DNA of 64,000 nucleotides from assembly GCF_010389155.1 (NCBI RefSeq), contig NC_057762.1, forward strand, positions 34,718,055 through 34,782,054. Direction: 5' to 3'. The translations under genes were made by a program, and so were the position numbers. How positions within the stretch are numbered: position 1 is the stretch's first letter; each line of letters starts with the position of its first letter. This DNA comes from Erigeron canadensis (lineage: Eukaryota > Streptophyta > Magnoliopsida > Asterales > Asteraceae). Under the pieces are notes generated by a model, which ran no database searches, was not told the DNA's origin, and saw only the letters and a program-made list of their open reading frames with translations. Shown one piece after another: positions 10,905 to 21,989 of the stretch.

Positions 10905-11123
10905 CTTATATATATAAGAAAAAGTGAGTATGAGGTTGTTCCCCATCTAAGCTTAGACGGGGAGCCTCTCACATACAAATATTATAATACTTGTTTGAAT
11001 TTTAAATAAATACATGGACCCCCATCATTTTTATAATTATAAAAACCAAATGTGTGGGATTCCCCATCTAAGCTTAGATGGAGGACAACCCATGTTCACT
11101 TCCCCCATATATATATATACATA

Positions 11124-11413
11124 TCTATACTCCTTATTAAAAAAAATAGATCCTCTGTTGAAAGTTACAGGGGGGAAATATCAGAATTGCCCTTTATTAA
11201 AACAATATCTCCTAAATGCAATACAACCACACTCTAAATGAAACAAAAACACCATTAGTCCATCAACCTTTAAAATAACTATACTAACCATTGTATTAAT
11301 TAGATTTACATAATAGTCCACACTATTCGTCGTCACCACCGTCAGTCGCCACCGCCGCCAGTCACCATCGCATTGTGGACACCGCCGCCGCATTTGCGCG
11401 GGTACCATGCTAA
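11124..11413 (+). mobile_element. Short non-autonomous Helitron-like element, copy 3
   Basis: It begins TCTATACTCCTTATTAAA after an A. It has a CACCACCG-rich body and ends with GCCGCATTTGCGCGG, then GTACCATGCTAA. This is the clearest full-length member and defines the family with 18415-18637. Confidence 0.65.
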
Positions 11414-11436
11414 ATATATATATATATATATATATG

Positions 11437-12120
11437 GGTGAGTTATTTATAGTACAAATATTTAAAAAAGTACAAAAAAGTACATATGTAAGTTAACTTA
11501 AACATGCTTGTTCCTTCTATCTCCGACCACCACCACCACCATGATCATCTCCGACCACCACCATGATCCTCCGGCGACGGCGACCATCTCCGGCAAGAAT
11601 TACACATGTGTAAGTACAACTTACACATGTGGAAGTTAACTTTCCGGCGAGAATCATGTTCGTTTTTGGGTGGATACGGTACGGGCCAGAGGCCCTCATC
11701 CGTTCTAAGCTGACCGTCAAGGGACACATATGAGAATCGTATGGATTTGATGGACGACGATACAAAAGATGGTGACGGTTTGCTACGGTATAGGCGAAGC
11801 CCTTGATACCGGCGCCGACGTTGTGGTTGGGGTGGTCGGAGATGATGGTAGCTGGTGGTGGTTGTCTCGCGAAGGAAAAAACCTAGAAATTTTAATCCCT
11901 GAAATGCTAAAAAAGTTGTACTTACACATGTGTAAGTTTACACATGTGTAAGTCTCGCTGGAGATGGTCGCCGTCGCAGAAAGATCATGGTCGTGGTCGG
12001 AGATGGAAGGAAGAAGGAAGAAGAATGAGGAAATACCTTGTACTTACAGAAGTAATTGTAAGTATTTAAAACTAATCACATAATTAATTTTAAGTATTTA
12101 AAACTAATCACATGGACATA
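11437..12120. mobile_element. Foldback element with CTTACACATGTGTAAG motifs, right end eroded
   Basis: Arms near 11520-11640 and 11925-12010 are inverted copies. They share the CACCATGATC/GATCATGG and CGACGGCGACCATCTCCGG-type words, flanked inside by TTACACATGTGTAAG palindromes. The left tip GGGTGAGTTATTT resembles the tip of the foldback at 7946-8584. The right tip is not found, so the element seems truncated there. Frames reading across the arms are not considered genes. Confidence 0.55.
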
Positions 12121-14626
12121 TCCAGATATTCTAATAACAGTTAACTTGTGACCCATTATTATTATCGGAGGAAATATTCTTTCTTTTCCTGTACAATTCC
12201 TGGATCAGCCAATAGAGCAAAGCGCGCCTCATTTTGGCTTCAGTCGTCTTTTCGCACGATCTACACATAAACAAAGGATAATGCATAATTGCATACAAAT
12301 CTCTCTCCTTAATAAAGCAAGGTTCCTAACTTAAACCTTTTTAAAAAAACTTGCCACGTGGCGATCTTTCCCTTTTCCTTATCAAACATTCCGTCAAAAC
12401 TTATCTCAACAAAAAAAATAAAAAATAAAATTAAAAAAATCAACTCGCCTGTTTCCTTCAAACCTATTCATAAAAGATTATACCTTAATAGGCTATTTCC
12501 ATCTTCTACTTCTATATTCTACATCCCAAAACCATTTATATTTAAAGGTAAGTAATATGCTTGATTAATTTCCCTATTGATTGTCTTTTTGTTTGCCATT
12601 CGATCAATTTTTTTGTCCTGTACAAATATATACAAGGTTTCATGTATAATTTCATAAATCATTTATTTAGTTTATGTATATATATAGATATTATTATTAT
12701 TATTATTATTATTGTTATTATTATTCTTTTAATCTGGAGTTTTTCTTTTGGTTTTTTAATTTGATTTTTTCTTTTTTTTAGTTTGATTTTCACACATATT
12801 TGTTTGATAAAAAATAATGTGATGCACATTGAATGTTTGATACTTTGATATACTGATTAATTAATGTTTTTATTGTTTTATACATATCCAAGCTAAGCTT
12901 TTTTTCTCTCTTTTTTGAGGGGTTCAATATTGTGTGGTATTTAAATTTGAGATATATATGATCTTTATTCTTTAGTTATGTATATTTTGTATATCTATAA
13001 ACATATTTGTACTCCCGATTTCTTGAGTTATAATGTGAATTTGAAACTAACAGGTAGCCATTGTAGATATTATTCATTTCATACTTTGTCGGTCTTGAAA
13101 GTTGATATACAGTTTTTTTATCCTCAGTGCTCAACTTTTATTTTAAGATATGTGATACTAACCCCTTCCCTGTCAACACATTTACTGCCTACTTAGACTA
13201 ACCCGTTTGGCCCGTCTAAAGAATTTGATTATGTAGGATATCTTGGCTTTAAGGGATAAAGCTTAGTCAATGTAACCACTAACCATTGGTGGAGGTGTAT
13301 TTGCTCATTTTTCTTTAAAACATACCTGAAAAACATCAGAAACCGAACCAATATGGAACAAGCTTTAGTATGATATGAAGCAACATAATTACTTATCTTA
13401 AATATGACACATGGGTAGTAAGTTGAGTCAATGGATTCAACTTTTATTCTGATTATTGTATAGTACTAAGTATTTTGTGTTTAGTTTCATATAAACAGAA
13501 AGCCCTTTTTTGTGTGTTACATAGCTAACATGTTAACACTGTTATCAATACGACAATACGTGATAGATGAAATATTTAGATGGCTATCAGCCTGGTCACT
13601 GGAATTGGACACACAATGATGTTGGTGGTGCGTTTTTCGGGTAAAATATCAGTTTAGATAATTTACATTACTTGTGATATTTGTTTAAGTATGATCTGTT
13701 AAGAATCAATTTCATGATAATGATGGAAATTATGCAAATTAATTTAAATTAAAGTACTTCTGGGAGTTTAACATCTATAATTTGATTTGAGTTCATATGA
13801 TGTTATAAAAAATTTCTTCTCGCTGTGGGTCCTCCTTTTGATATTATATTGCGTGATTATGTATCAGACTCGAATGGTTGAAGTTAGGGTGGGTGAGAGC
13901 AGTAGTAGCAAATACGGACGGACAACAATGGAATTACGTTGTGATCAGGATAAAGATGAAGAAATAACGTACTCTGGTTGATGCTAATGTTTTAGGATTT
14001 ACCCAGGATGGGAGAATGTGTTTGCAGAAGTCGTACCCTTAGCTAACTAAAAGTACAATCGAAATCGTTGAACACCCTCATCTTCAGCTTCTACGGCGGC
14101 CTCTACTCAGTACTCACCCCTGCAAAAACCTACTCACAATAGATGATGCAGTGGAGCGGGAGATATCTGAGAATGTTGTAGTCTTTAGAAGTGTAGAAGA
14201 CGAGTGAAGCACACCCCTACCCCGGGCAGGGACAACAACCAGTTACATCAATCAAATTCTAAATGTGGATTTCAGGTTGATGCATTGAGTTTTTGATATA
14301 AGTTAAATTTATAGTTTAGACTTGGCGTTGTGATGAACCGCTCTGGTTGAGTTTTATAATATAGTTTTTTTATACATAAATTTAAAGTCTTTTTATGATG
14401 AATATGGTTGGAAAATTGGAATGATATTATGATGGTATGAGTGTGATATAAGAGGGCTTAAAGATGGAATGGAGTCCACGAGAGAATGAGTTCATTAAAT
14501 TGTATGTTGTTGTTTTTTGTTACGAGTTTTTATTTCCTATGACGGATTTACATGGTCACTTTTAGTTGTGGTAACTACTAAGAAATTTTATAGCATTGTG
14601 TTTGTTGATGGGTTTATTTTTACATA
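12121..14626. other. Intergenic; possible unrecognised gene relic
   Basis: No gene can be supported. A promoter- and leader-like stretch sits near 12340-12550 and ends AAAG before GTAAGTAAT, which looks like a splice donor. An ATT triplet run is at 12689-12727. Around 13855-13980 a 40-codon frame (start near 13860) has non-random composition, and a second short frame near 14135-14207 encodes DDAVEREISENVVVF. I could not place either in a family. Confidence 0.35.
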
Positions 14627-14958
14627 TTAGATTGGTGTCTGCACAATACAGCGGCGGTGAGGCGGGGACAACGTGGTTATTAACGTAAAAATAATTTCAT
14701 TGCGGTCGACGATGTGATGAATTTTTGCGGTGGGAATAATGAGAAACGGGAGAGGAAGGGACGTATTGTGAATTAAGGTTTTTTCTATTTGTTTCTACGT
14801 GAGTGAAAGATAGAAGTTGAATTTTTTAAGGACATTTTAGTCACAGTGTAGAATATAACTAATGATGTAATAAATTAAGATGAGGGCAAATTAGACATAT
14901 CAGGTTCTTAAATTTAAGAGAGGAGGTTGGTTGAGTTTGTTTTATAAGGAAGTATATA
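14627..14958 (-). mobile_element. Short non-autonomous Helitron-like element, copy 4
   Basis: Read on the minus strand it starts TATATACTTCCTTATAAAAC, a worn form of the family start, at 14958. It runs through TTAAGAACCTGATATGTC and a CACCGCCGC stretch, and ends ACACCAATCTAA followed by T at 14627. The segment after the start is shared with copy 5. Confidence 0.55.
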
Positions 14959-15061
14959 TATTTTTCCTCTTCCTTGTCCTCATATCAAATTCTCGTGTAG
15001 CTAAAACACACATAACGGAAATATATTTTAATGTACGTATTTACGAAACTTTTTTTAAAAT

Positions 15062-15091
15062 ACCCGGGTTTGACCCGGGTTGATTAGTTAG
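15062..15091 (+). repeat. Possible Helitron-like tail
   Basis: The strong hairpin ACCCGGGTTTGACCCGGGT is followed by TGATTAGTTAG and T. The last four bases are TTAG rather than CTRR. The target duplication of the MITE at 15106 starts six bases further on. Confidence 0.35.
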
Positions 15092-15105
15092 TAATAATAT
15101 ACAAT

Positions 15106-15236
15106 GGGGAGTGATATATCTACAACATTTTTTTGCCATCCACAACAAATGTACACATTATACTGCACAATGTACAACTGTATAAAGCAGACATTGTTGT
15201 GGATGGCCAAAAGTTGTTGTAGATTTATCATTTCCC
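15106..15236. mobile_element. 131-bp Mutator-type MITE with perfect 9-bp TSD
   Basis: It is flanked by ATATACAAT at 15097-15105 and 15237-15245. The ends are inverted repeats: GGGGAGTGATATATCTACAAC at the left, and GTTGTAGATTTATCATTTCCC at the right. An inner inverted pair follows, GCCATCCACAACAA and TTGTTGTGGATGGC. The 9-bp duplication fits the Mutator superfamily. Confidence 0.85.
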
Positions 15237-15245
15237 ATATACAAT

Positions 15246-16899
15246 AGAGACTACAAATTCAGCTAATTAATCCGATCATCGATTTCTCTGTTGAAATAAA
15301 TGTGAGTAATGATCATGTTGTGACTTGTGATTGTATTTAATATAAGTGGTCCATTTAGGTTCTATTTCTTGGAGACCTACACTTAGTAAATTTTCCGACA
15401 TTTCTTTGGGTTGGGCTTTTTTTAAAATGGGTTAAGTACATGAAAATGTAATAAACTATGTCTAAAAAGTTATTATGTGCATGAATTTACAGAATCTCTA
15501 TTGTATGTAACTAACTCGGAAAAAAGTTCTAAAGAGTTAAAAAATGATCGGTTGTATAAGTAGCAGGTTATCATTTTGAACTTTATGTTGGGTTAAGTGA
15601 ATGAAAATGTAATAAACTATGCCAAAAAAGTTATTGTGTGTATGAACTTACATAACCTCTATTGTATGTAAGGAACCCTGCTAAAAACAAAACCCACCAA
15701 CGTGGCTGGAAAAACGAAAGAAAAGGTAACAAGTGAGCGGAGATGGTGGCCGGAAAAACGATAGGGAGCAAATTTCGGCCATCTAATCTTAAACCTGAAA
15801 TCATTAATGGCGGCAAACCAACTCCGGTAACTTTGTTGCCGTCGTCGTCACTTCTCATCACCACTAACACTTCTGACCACCCCATCCCAAAATGAACATC
15901 ATCATCATCATCATCATTATATGGGTTTGACTCTGGACCCTCAATCATCTCAATATTTTTTCTTTGGTAAATATACATCAAAACTTGAAACCCACCAACT
16001 CCATCTTCACATTTGATAAATATTTACAGGGAGGCTGATTTGATGATGATGAAGCTATTTGTATAATGATGATGATAAGTGTATAATACAATAAATTAAA
16101 ACTCGATAATGATGATGATGATGCTCAATTGATGAGTGTTTAGAGTTCTTTTGATTGAGAAATGAAAAGAGATTAAGTGAAGAAAAAGAATAATTAAAAG
16201 GGGATAAAAATAGGTTTTTGATAGGTTAATTTGGAGGCAACGGGCCCCACATATGCTTTTATCAAGTTTCATGATACAATAAACACTTTAGCATGGTTCT
16301 TTACATACAATAGAGGTTGCACACAATAACTGTTTAAACATAATTATTAAATTTTCATGCACTTAACCCTTTAATAAAATTGATCACTTTGTTTAAAAAA
16401 AAAAAATAAAGATATAGAATTATATAAATGGTCCATTCGTTAAGTGTGCCTTTTATTCATCCAATTATAAGATGCTAGGCTGCTAGCTTAGCATGACTAG
16501 AGAGGATGAAAATACCAAAGTAATAGAAGTGCACGATCTTAAGTCTTAACCATTATTGTTGTACTTTTCCAGTTTAAGCACACAACCATGCTAACTCATA
16601 GCTACTTATAGGTATAATAATTTAATTATGATCATTACTAATGTTTATCTATTATTATATACATTAACATGGAAATTATAAGTTCATTATATAGTGGACA
16701 ATTAAAAATTACAACATTAGCAAATCACATAAAAAGAAAAGTCACTGCCCTAACATATTTTGGTGTAATTCACAATAATGACCAGCATTTATATAAGTTT
16801 AGTTTTTTTTACAAGTGAATTTTATCTCAGACTCGTATGATGTGTGTTAATTGCATAACAAAAAGGTCTCGCACTAAGCGGATCTTAAATAGTCTTTAT
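15246..16899. other. Intergenic with a small inverted relic
   Basis: No gene is supported. The words AAGTTATTGTGTGTATGAA and CTATTGTATGTAA recur near 15465-15510 and 15630-15670 and in reverse near 16300-16370, suggesting an old repeat. A (TCA)n run lies at 15897-15915. A 116-codon minus-strand frame here is low-complexity and unrecognised. Confidence 0.4.
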
Positions 16900-17042
16900 C
16901 ACTAAACTACCTTCGTAATTGGAAAATACCGTCGAGGAGAACCTACCAAGGCTTGAACACGAGACATTGGAGTGAACTCCCCCGGGGTCCCGCATAGCAG
17001 GTTTAGTGAAACATCCCTGGCCACTGGGGCTTAACCCAATGG
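16900..17042 (-). repeat. tRNA-derived SINE-like element
   Basis: On the minus strand, ATTGGGTTAAGCCCCAGTGG opens the unit. A B-box-like GTGTTCAAGCC lies about 90 bp further, at 16950-16960. The long A-to-B distance is atypical, so this may be a SINE of unusual structure or a chance match. Confidence 0.35.
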
Positions 17043-17045
17043 TTA

Positions 17046-18414
17046 TATAAGTTTAGTGATATCGCACTTTAAAACTCAACGCCAACAAATAGAATAGAGA
17101 ATAGTCCATGAGCTTTTATATATCGACATTCTTCTCTTTTGCGAACATATTCCGTTATTCCATTGTTAAGATTGAGTTTCTATTTATCTACCAATATTAA
17201 TGTCAATAACTCTCCAAAATTGTTCTTGCGAATGTTCTCACATATAATTTTAATTCAAAATATTACGTGGAACAAATTAAAACGACTAAACTGCAACTTA
17301 AATATTAACTATGTAGTTTCATATATATTTTTCAAAACTACAACCATCTACCATAGTATACATATATGCATATATCTAGTGAAGTGAAAATTGATATTAT
17401 ATACTCGTATAACTTAATTTATTTAATGTTACCATTATATAAATTATCCCGTGAATGGGAAAAAGGAAATAGCGACAGCACTAAAGCTACCCCCGTATCA
17501 TTATTTAATAATTATACAACTGTTCGTATTCAGGAAAATATATATTATTAGGGGTATGGAAATCATGGTATGTTTTTCTTTTTATTATGTAACATTCATG
17601 ATCTGCTGTATTCGTCCAAAATTGAGACGAGGATTTGTCTCCAATGTTGTCCTTTCGAATGTAAGCAAATAATACTTTGTTTATTGATATGTTGTCACTA
17701 AAGAAAAGAATGTTTTGGATTTTGTTTTTCTTCTAGATAGCCAACAGAATGTTGGTGCAAATTATTAAAACATATTTTAAAAAAGCCTTAAAAATATGAT
17801 AAAGATACATGGGGTAATGATAATTCATATAGTTTATCAAATCATCAAATATGTAATATAGGTCTTTAGGAATATTATTTAAACATATTTATCATCAATC
17901 GGCTTGAAGTAAATTTTTTCATAAAAACACAAAGTTTACAGTATCTGTAGTCATTTAAATCGGTTTTAAAAGAAAAATATATATATTGCAAGGTAAAATG
18001 CTTAAGGTATTTATTTTGGAAATGAATGTAACTTTTCTATTTTGGTTAAGTTACATTCATTTTGAGATGGATCAACTAATACAATCTTGTCATTACATTC
18101 TACTGAAAGATCCATTACAAAAACAACTCAAAACTCTGTAGCAAGAATTATGTTTTGTTTTTAATCTTTAGAAGCAAATTTTTACACAGTACATAGTTAT
18201 TCACACAAGTGACCTTTCGGTTAATAAATCACCTCAAATACTATCAAGCAAAAATATATGATTTTAGCAAAGGACATTTAAATGTCGTTATTATCTATAT
18301 CTATAATAATTCTTATAAGACTTTGATTATGTTATTTTAAGCTTAAGGTCAATAATAAAACATCACATATCTCAAACTCTCAAAGCCTCAAAGGTAAATA
18401 CGTTTTCTTGTTAA
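17046..18414. other. Intergenic, AT-rich
   Basis: No gene is supported. Several short open frames between 17139 and 17672 have no recognisable domain. Confidence 0.6.
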
Positions 18415-18637
18415 CGAGCATGGTATCCGCGCAATGCGGCGGTGGTGGTGGTGGGGAAGACGGTCCGGTGATGGCGGTGAGAGTACTTTTTTAGAGATGA
18501 AAATAGTTGAAGGGTATAGTTGGTATATCACATGAGAAGGTGCATAGCAAGGAAGATTATTTAAGGGTATTTTTGTCTTATCAGGTTCTTAATTAAGTAA
18601 AGGAGAGGAACTAGTTTCCTTTATAAGGTATTATAGA
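18415..18637 (-). mobile_element. Short non-autonomous Helitron-like element, copy 5, in NMD3 upstream region
   Basis: Read on the minus strand it starts TCTATAATACCTTATAAAGG after an A. It contains TTAAGAACCTGATAAGAC, and ends with CCGCATTGCGCGG, then ATACCATGCTCG, followed by T. At 223 bp it is the shortest complete copy. Its 5' end lies only 20 bp from the first site II motif of the NMD3 promoter. Confidence 0.65.
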
Positions 18638-18657
18638 TAAACAAAAGCTAGAAAAGT

Positions 18658-18829
18658 TGGGCTATTTTGTTTTGAAGACAATTGTTTGGGTCTTTATTAG
18701 ACTTTGACCCATTAAAATAAATTGGGCCTTTTCATAGAAATATATGACTGGGGTCCAATGTATTAGTATTAATTTTTTTTTAATTATTAATACACACAAA
18801 AACCTTGGACCGCCTCTTAAAACCCTAAA
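18658..18829 (+). promoter_or_regulatory. NMD3 promoter: site II motifs and telo-box
   Basis: TGGGCT at 18658-18663 and TGGGCC at 18723-18728 match site II elements. AAAACCCTAAAT at 18819-18830 contains a telo-box. The combination is well known from plant ribosomal-protein and ribosome-biogenesis genes, which fits NMD3. A leader intron is likely: candidate donors at 18879 and 18929, acceptor TTGGCAG ending at 19539. Confidence 0.65.
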
Positions 18830-19541
18830 TACAATTTCTCATTCTTTATCCCTGCCCCCGCCCCTTCCCTTACTTTTGGTACGTTTTTCTTCAAATTTCA
18901 GTTGCCATTTATTTAATTTATTTGATCGGTAAATAATATATTTGTATGTATTTCTTTTGTTTTTGTATGTATTAAATTATTCAGTTAGAGTAGACACTGT
19001 ATATTTATATCCCTTTTTATTTTTTCATTTTGATTAAGGGTGTGTTTGGTTTGGGTTTAGCTTATTTGTATTGGCTTATAGGCTTCTGGAAAGCCGATCA
19101 GCTCAATGTAAACAGCTTATAAAGCTTATCAATTTGAGCTTGTTTTTTTATTTTAGCTATTAAGTTAGTAAATTTGAGCTTATTGGCTTTTTGGGAATTT
19201 TTTTATATATTGCCTGACCTATTTGGTTTTCTTAATGTATAAGTTGTATGGTTATAGATATACAACGCTGGGATTTCCATTATATAAGACTTTCATAAAT
19301 CTAGTAAGATCTCTGGTTTGTGCATGCTGATTAAGACGATGGCTGATTTAGTTTTGTGATTTTAATCGGTATGTTATTGTTTTCTCCTAACATAGTTTGA
19401 ACAAGCAACACATAGAACGACATTTTCAGTATCCTTGACTAAATGAGAATCCTCGAAGTGTACTTACGTATTGAATTGGAGGGGCATATTAGTTATATAA
19501 GTGATCTAAGTTTGTTTTCTACTTTTCTTATGTTGGCAGCA

Positions 19542-21089
19542 ATGGCTGGAGAAGCAGGAATGTTTACGGTACACCAAACTGTAGGTAGTGTGCTATGTTG
19601 CAAATGTGGTATCCTGATGCCCCCAAATGCTGCAAATATGTGTGTCAAATGTCTACGTTCTGAAGTAGATATAACAGAGGGTCTTCAAAAGCATGTTATC
19701 ATCATTCACTGTCCTGAATGTGATTGCTACTTGCAGCCACCTAGGACTTGGCTTAAAGCCCAAGTAGAATCAAAAGAACTCTTGACGTTCTGTGTTAAGA
19801 GGTTGAAGAATTTGAATAAAGTAAGGTTGATTCATGCAGAGTTTATCTGGACTGAACCTCACTCCAAAAGGATTAAAGTCAAGCTGAGAGTTCAAAAAGA
19901 GGTTATGAATGGTGCAATTCTTGAACAAGCTTATATGGTCGAGTATGTGGTTCAGGATCAGATGTGTGAGTCGTGTTCTAGAGTTCAAGCCAACCCAGAT
20001 CAATGGGTGGCTGCTGTGCAGCTAAGACAACATGTTTCCCACAGGCGGACTTTCTTTTATTTGGAGCAGCTTATTCTCAAACATGATGCTGCTGTTAGGG
20101 CTATAAGAATTAAACAAATGGATCGTGGGATTGATTTCTTTTTCTCTAACCGTAGTCATGCTATTAAGTTTGTGGAGTTCATGCAGAAAGTTGTCCCAAT
20201 TAAGAGCCGTAGTGACAAGCAACTTGTGTCGCAAGATTCTAAAAACAATAGCTATAACTACAAATATACCTTTTCTGTTGAAATTTGCCCAATCTGTCGT
20301 GAAGATTTGATTTGTCTCCCGCCTAAACTTGCCGTTAGTCTTGGAAACCTTGGCCCAATTGTCATCTGCACAAAAGTTACCAACAGTATCGCTTTGCTGG
20401 ATCCGCTGACTCTAAGGCACTGTTTTCTTGATGCTGAGCAATACTGGAGGACATCTTTCACTTCACTTCTTTCTTCTAAACAGCTTGTGGAATATGTAGT
20501 CTTAGATGTTGATCTGATTTCATCAGAGGTTCAGATTGGTGGTTCAAAGTATATGATGGCTGATGTTCAGGTGGCTCGTGTGTCTGATTTTGGGAAGAAT
20601 GATACCATGTTTTTTATTAGGACTCATTTGGGACATCTTTTGAGTCCCGGTGATTATGCTCTTGGTTATGATATGCATTCTGCTAACAGTAATGATGTGG
20701 ATCTTGACAAATATAAAGGTCTTGTGATTCCTGAAGTTATTTTAGTTAAGAAAAGTTATGAAGAAAACAGGCAAAGGAAGCGTGGAAAACCTCGTGCTTG
20801 GAAGCTTAAAAGAATCAATATGGAGGTTGATGCGAGTGAGACTAGGGGTAGAGCCGATGAAGAAAAGACAAACAAAGATTATGAACAGTTCTTGATTGAT
20901 CTTGAAGAGAACCCTGATATAAGATTTAATATCTCTTTGTATCGAGACAAAGAATATCAGCCATCAGAAATGGGTTCCGTGGCTGATGGTGAGGATGCGC
21001 CTTCTGTGCCATTAGAAGAGCTGCTTGATGACCTCAAATTAGATGACATAAATATAGAAGATGCTGAAGATGAAGATATGAACGAATAA
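19542..21089 (+). CDS. NMD3: 60S ribosomal export protein NMD3 (515 aa)
   Basis: NMD3 is the adaptor that carries the pre-60S ribosomal subunit out of the nucleus through CRM1/XPO1. The single open exon gives 515 residues, the usual length. I chose the Met that begins MAGEAGMF because a TTGGCAG acceptor sits two bases before it; the upstream in-frame Met at 19443 would lie in the leader intron. The N-terminal zinc region shows C19/C20-x-C22, C34-V-K-C37 and C57-P-E-C60, followed by CESC and then CPIC motifs. The C-terminus is acidic (DDLKLDDINIEDAEDEDMNE), preceded by a basic NRQRKRGKPRAWKLKR stretch that may serve as nuclear localisation signal. A poly(A) signal AATAAA is at 21230. The gene looks intact and the match to the family is unmistakable. 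Confidence 0.97.
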   Translation: MAGEAGMFTVHQTVGSVLCCKCGILMPPNAANMCVKCLRSEVDITEGLQKHVIIIHCPECDCYLQPPRTWLKAQVESKELLTFCVKRLKNLNKVRLIHAEFIWTEPHSKRIKVKLRVQKEVMNGAILEQAYMVEYVVQDQMCESCSRVQANPDQWVAAVQLRQHVSHRRTFFYLEQLILKHDAAVRAIRIKQMDRGIDFFFSNRSHAIKFVEFMQKVVPIKSRSDKQLVSQDSKNNSYNYKYTFSVEICPICREDLICLPPKLAVSLGNLGPIVICTKVTNSIALLDPLTLRHCFLDAEQYWRTSFTSLLSSKQLVEYVVLDVDLISSEVQIGGSKYMMADVQVARVSDFGKNDTMFFIRTHLGHLLSPGDYALGYDMHSANSNDVDLDKYKGLVIPEVILVKKSYEENRQRKRGKPRAWKLKRINMEVDASETRGRADEEKTNKDYEQFLIDLEENPDIRFNISLYRDKEYQPSEMGSVADGEDAPSVPLEELLDDLKLDDINIEDAEDEDMNE

Positions 21090-21229
21090 TCAAATTTGGA
21101 ACAAGCTACAGTTCAATCCGTATGTGTTAGGTTGAGTGTTCTTTTTATGTACTGTTTATTTGCTTTCTATTGTGAAAATCTATGAAAAAGCTTTGGCAGT
21201 TTTGATATCGTCTTTAAAATTTATAATCT

Positions 21230-21235
21230 AATAAA
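21230..21235 (+). terminator. NMD3 poly(A) signal AATAAA
   Basis: A canonical hexamer lies 141 bp after the NMD3 stop codon, in a T-rich context suitable for 3' end formation. Confidence 0.6.
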
Positions 21236-21239
21236 GTTC

Positions 21240-21989
21240 TTTATGTTGCGGTTTTTATAAGAATTTCTGTGTTTTTGAAGCCTTCCCAGTGGATTCAGTT
21301 AGTAATATGGTTTTTGACTCTTGGTCTTCGACCCCAGAAATGGCCTGAAAAACTTAAAAAAGCTTCTCCATTTAGGACGTTATAATTTAGTGTTGCGAGA
21401 ATGGGTCACACAGGGAAGAAACAAAACCAAGAATAAGAGAATGGGGTTGGGACGGAAAAAGAACAAAACACCCATTAAAACCGATAGTCTTTTCTCTCTG
21501 ATGCATGTTTTAAAATATGAATTGCCTTTGGCTGTCAGCAATAAGAAAGCAGGAGGGTTGAGACCTTGGCATGGCAGTGTCATGAAGTAGAGGATAAAAA
21601 TATATAAAAGCATTCAGAGTTTGATAAGGGAAGCAAAAGTTTTAGTAAAAAAAGTGAACTGTTCGAGCATTTAAAATAAAGTTAGTAGATAAAAAAATCT
21701 CATGTACAAATTCACCCTTGATAAAGATACAACGATATTTGATCAGTTTTGTTTAGCGGATTTTACATATTTTTTTCAATTGCTTGTGTAGAATCTTAGT
21801 TAATATTCAATTCAAGGTCACAAACAATTGCAAGAAATTCTACAAACTTATATATTTAGGTACACCGTACACTACAATTTTTAACCTTTCATCAATATTT
21901 TCTTTGAAGTTTATTATGAAATGAAATTGTTTTGATCGACATTTATTTATTTTTTCTTTCTTTTTTTACAATATGTTTGACTCTTTATT
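21240..21989. other. Intergenic after NMD3
   Basis: No gene is supported. An 89-codon frame at 21321-21590 is lysine-rich and unlike any family I know. Confidence 0.5.

Noticed and set aside
13787..14210. A small gene with two exons
   Set aside because: Short frames have plausible composition, but no supported splice pair, no family match and several in-frame stops between them.
18990..19220. A MITE starting GGGTGTGTTTGGT in the NMD3 leader intron
   Set aside because: The left end looks right, but no matching inverted right end or target duplication was found.
19443..19541. Upstream in-frame Met as NMD3 start (33 extra residues)
   Set aside because: The extension is hydrophobic and unlike NMD3 N-termini. 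A splice acceptor lies just before the MAGEAGMF start, so the segment is probably intron.
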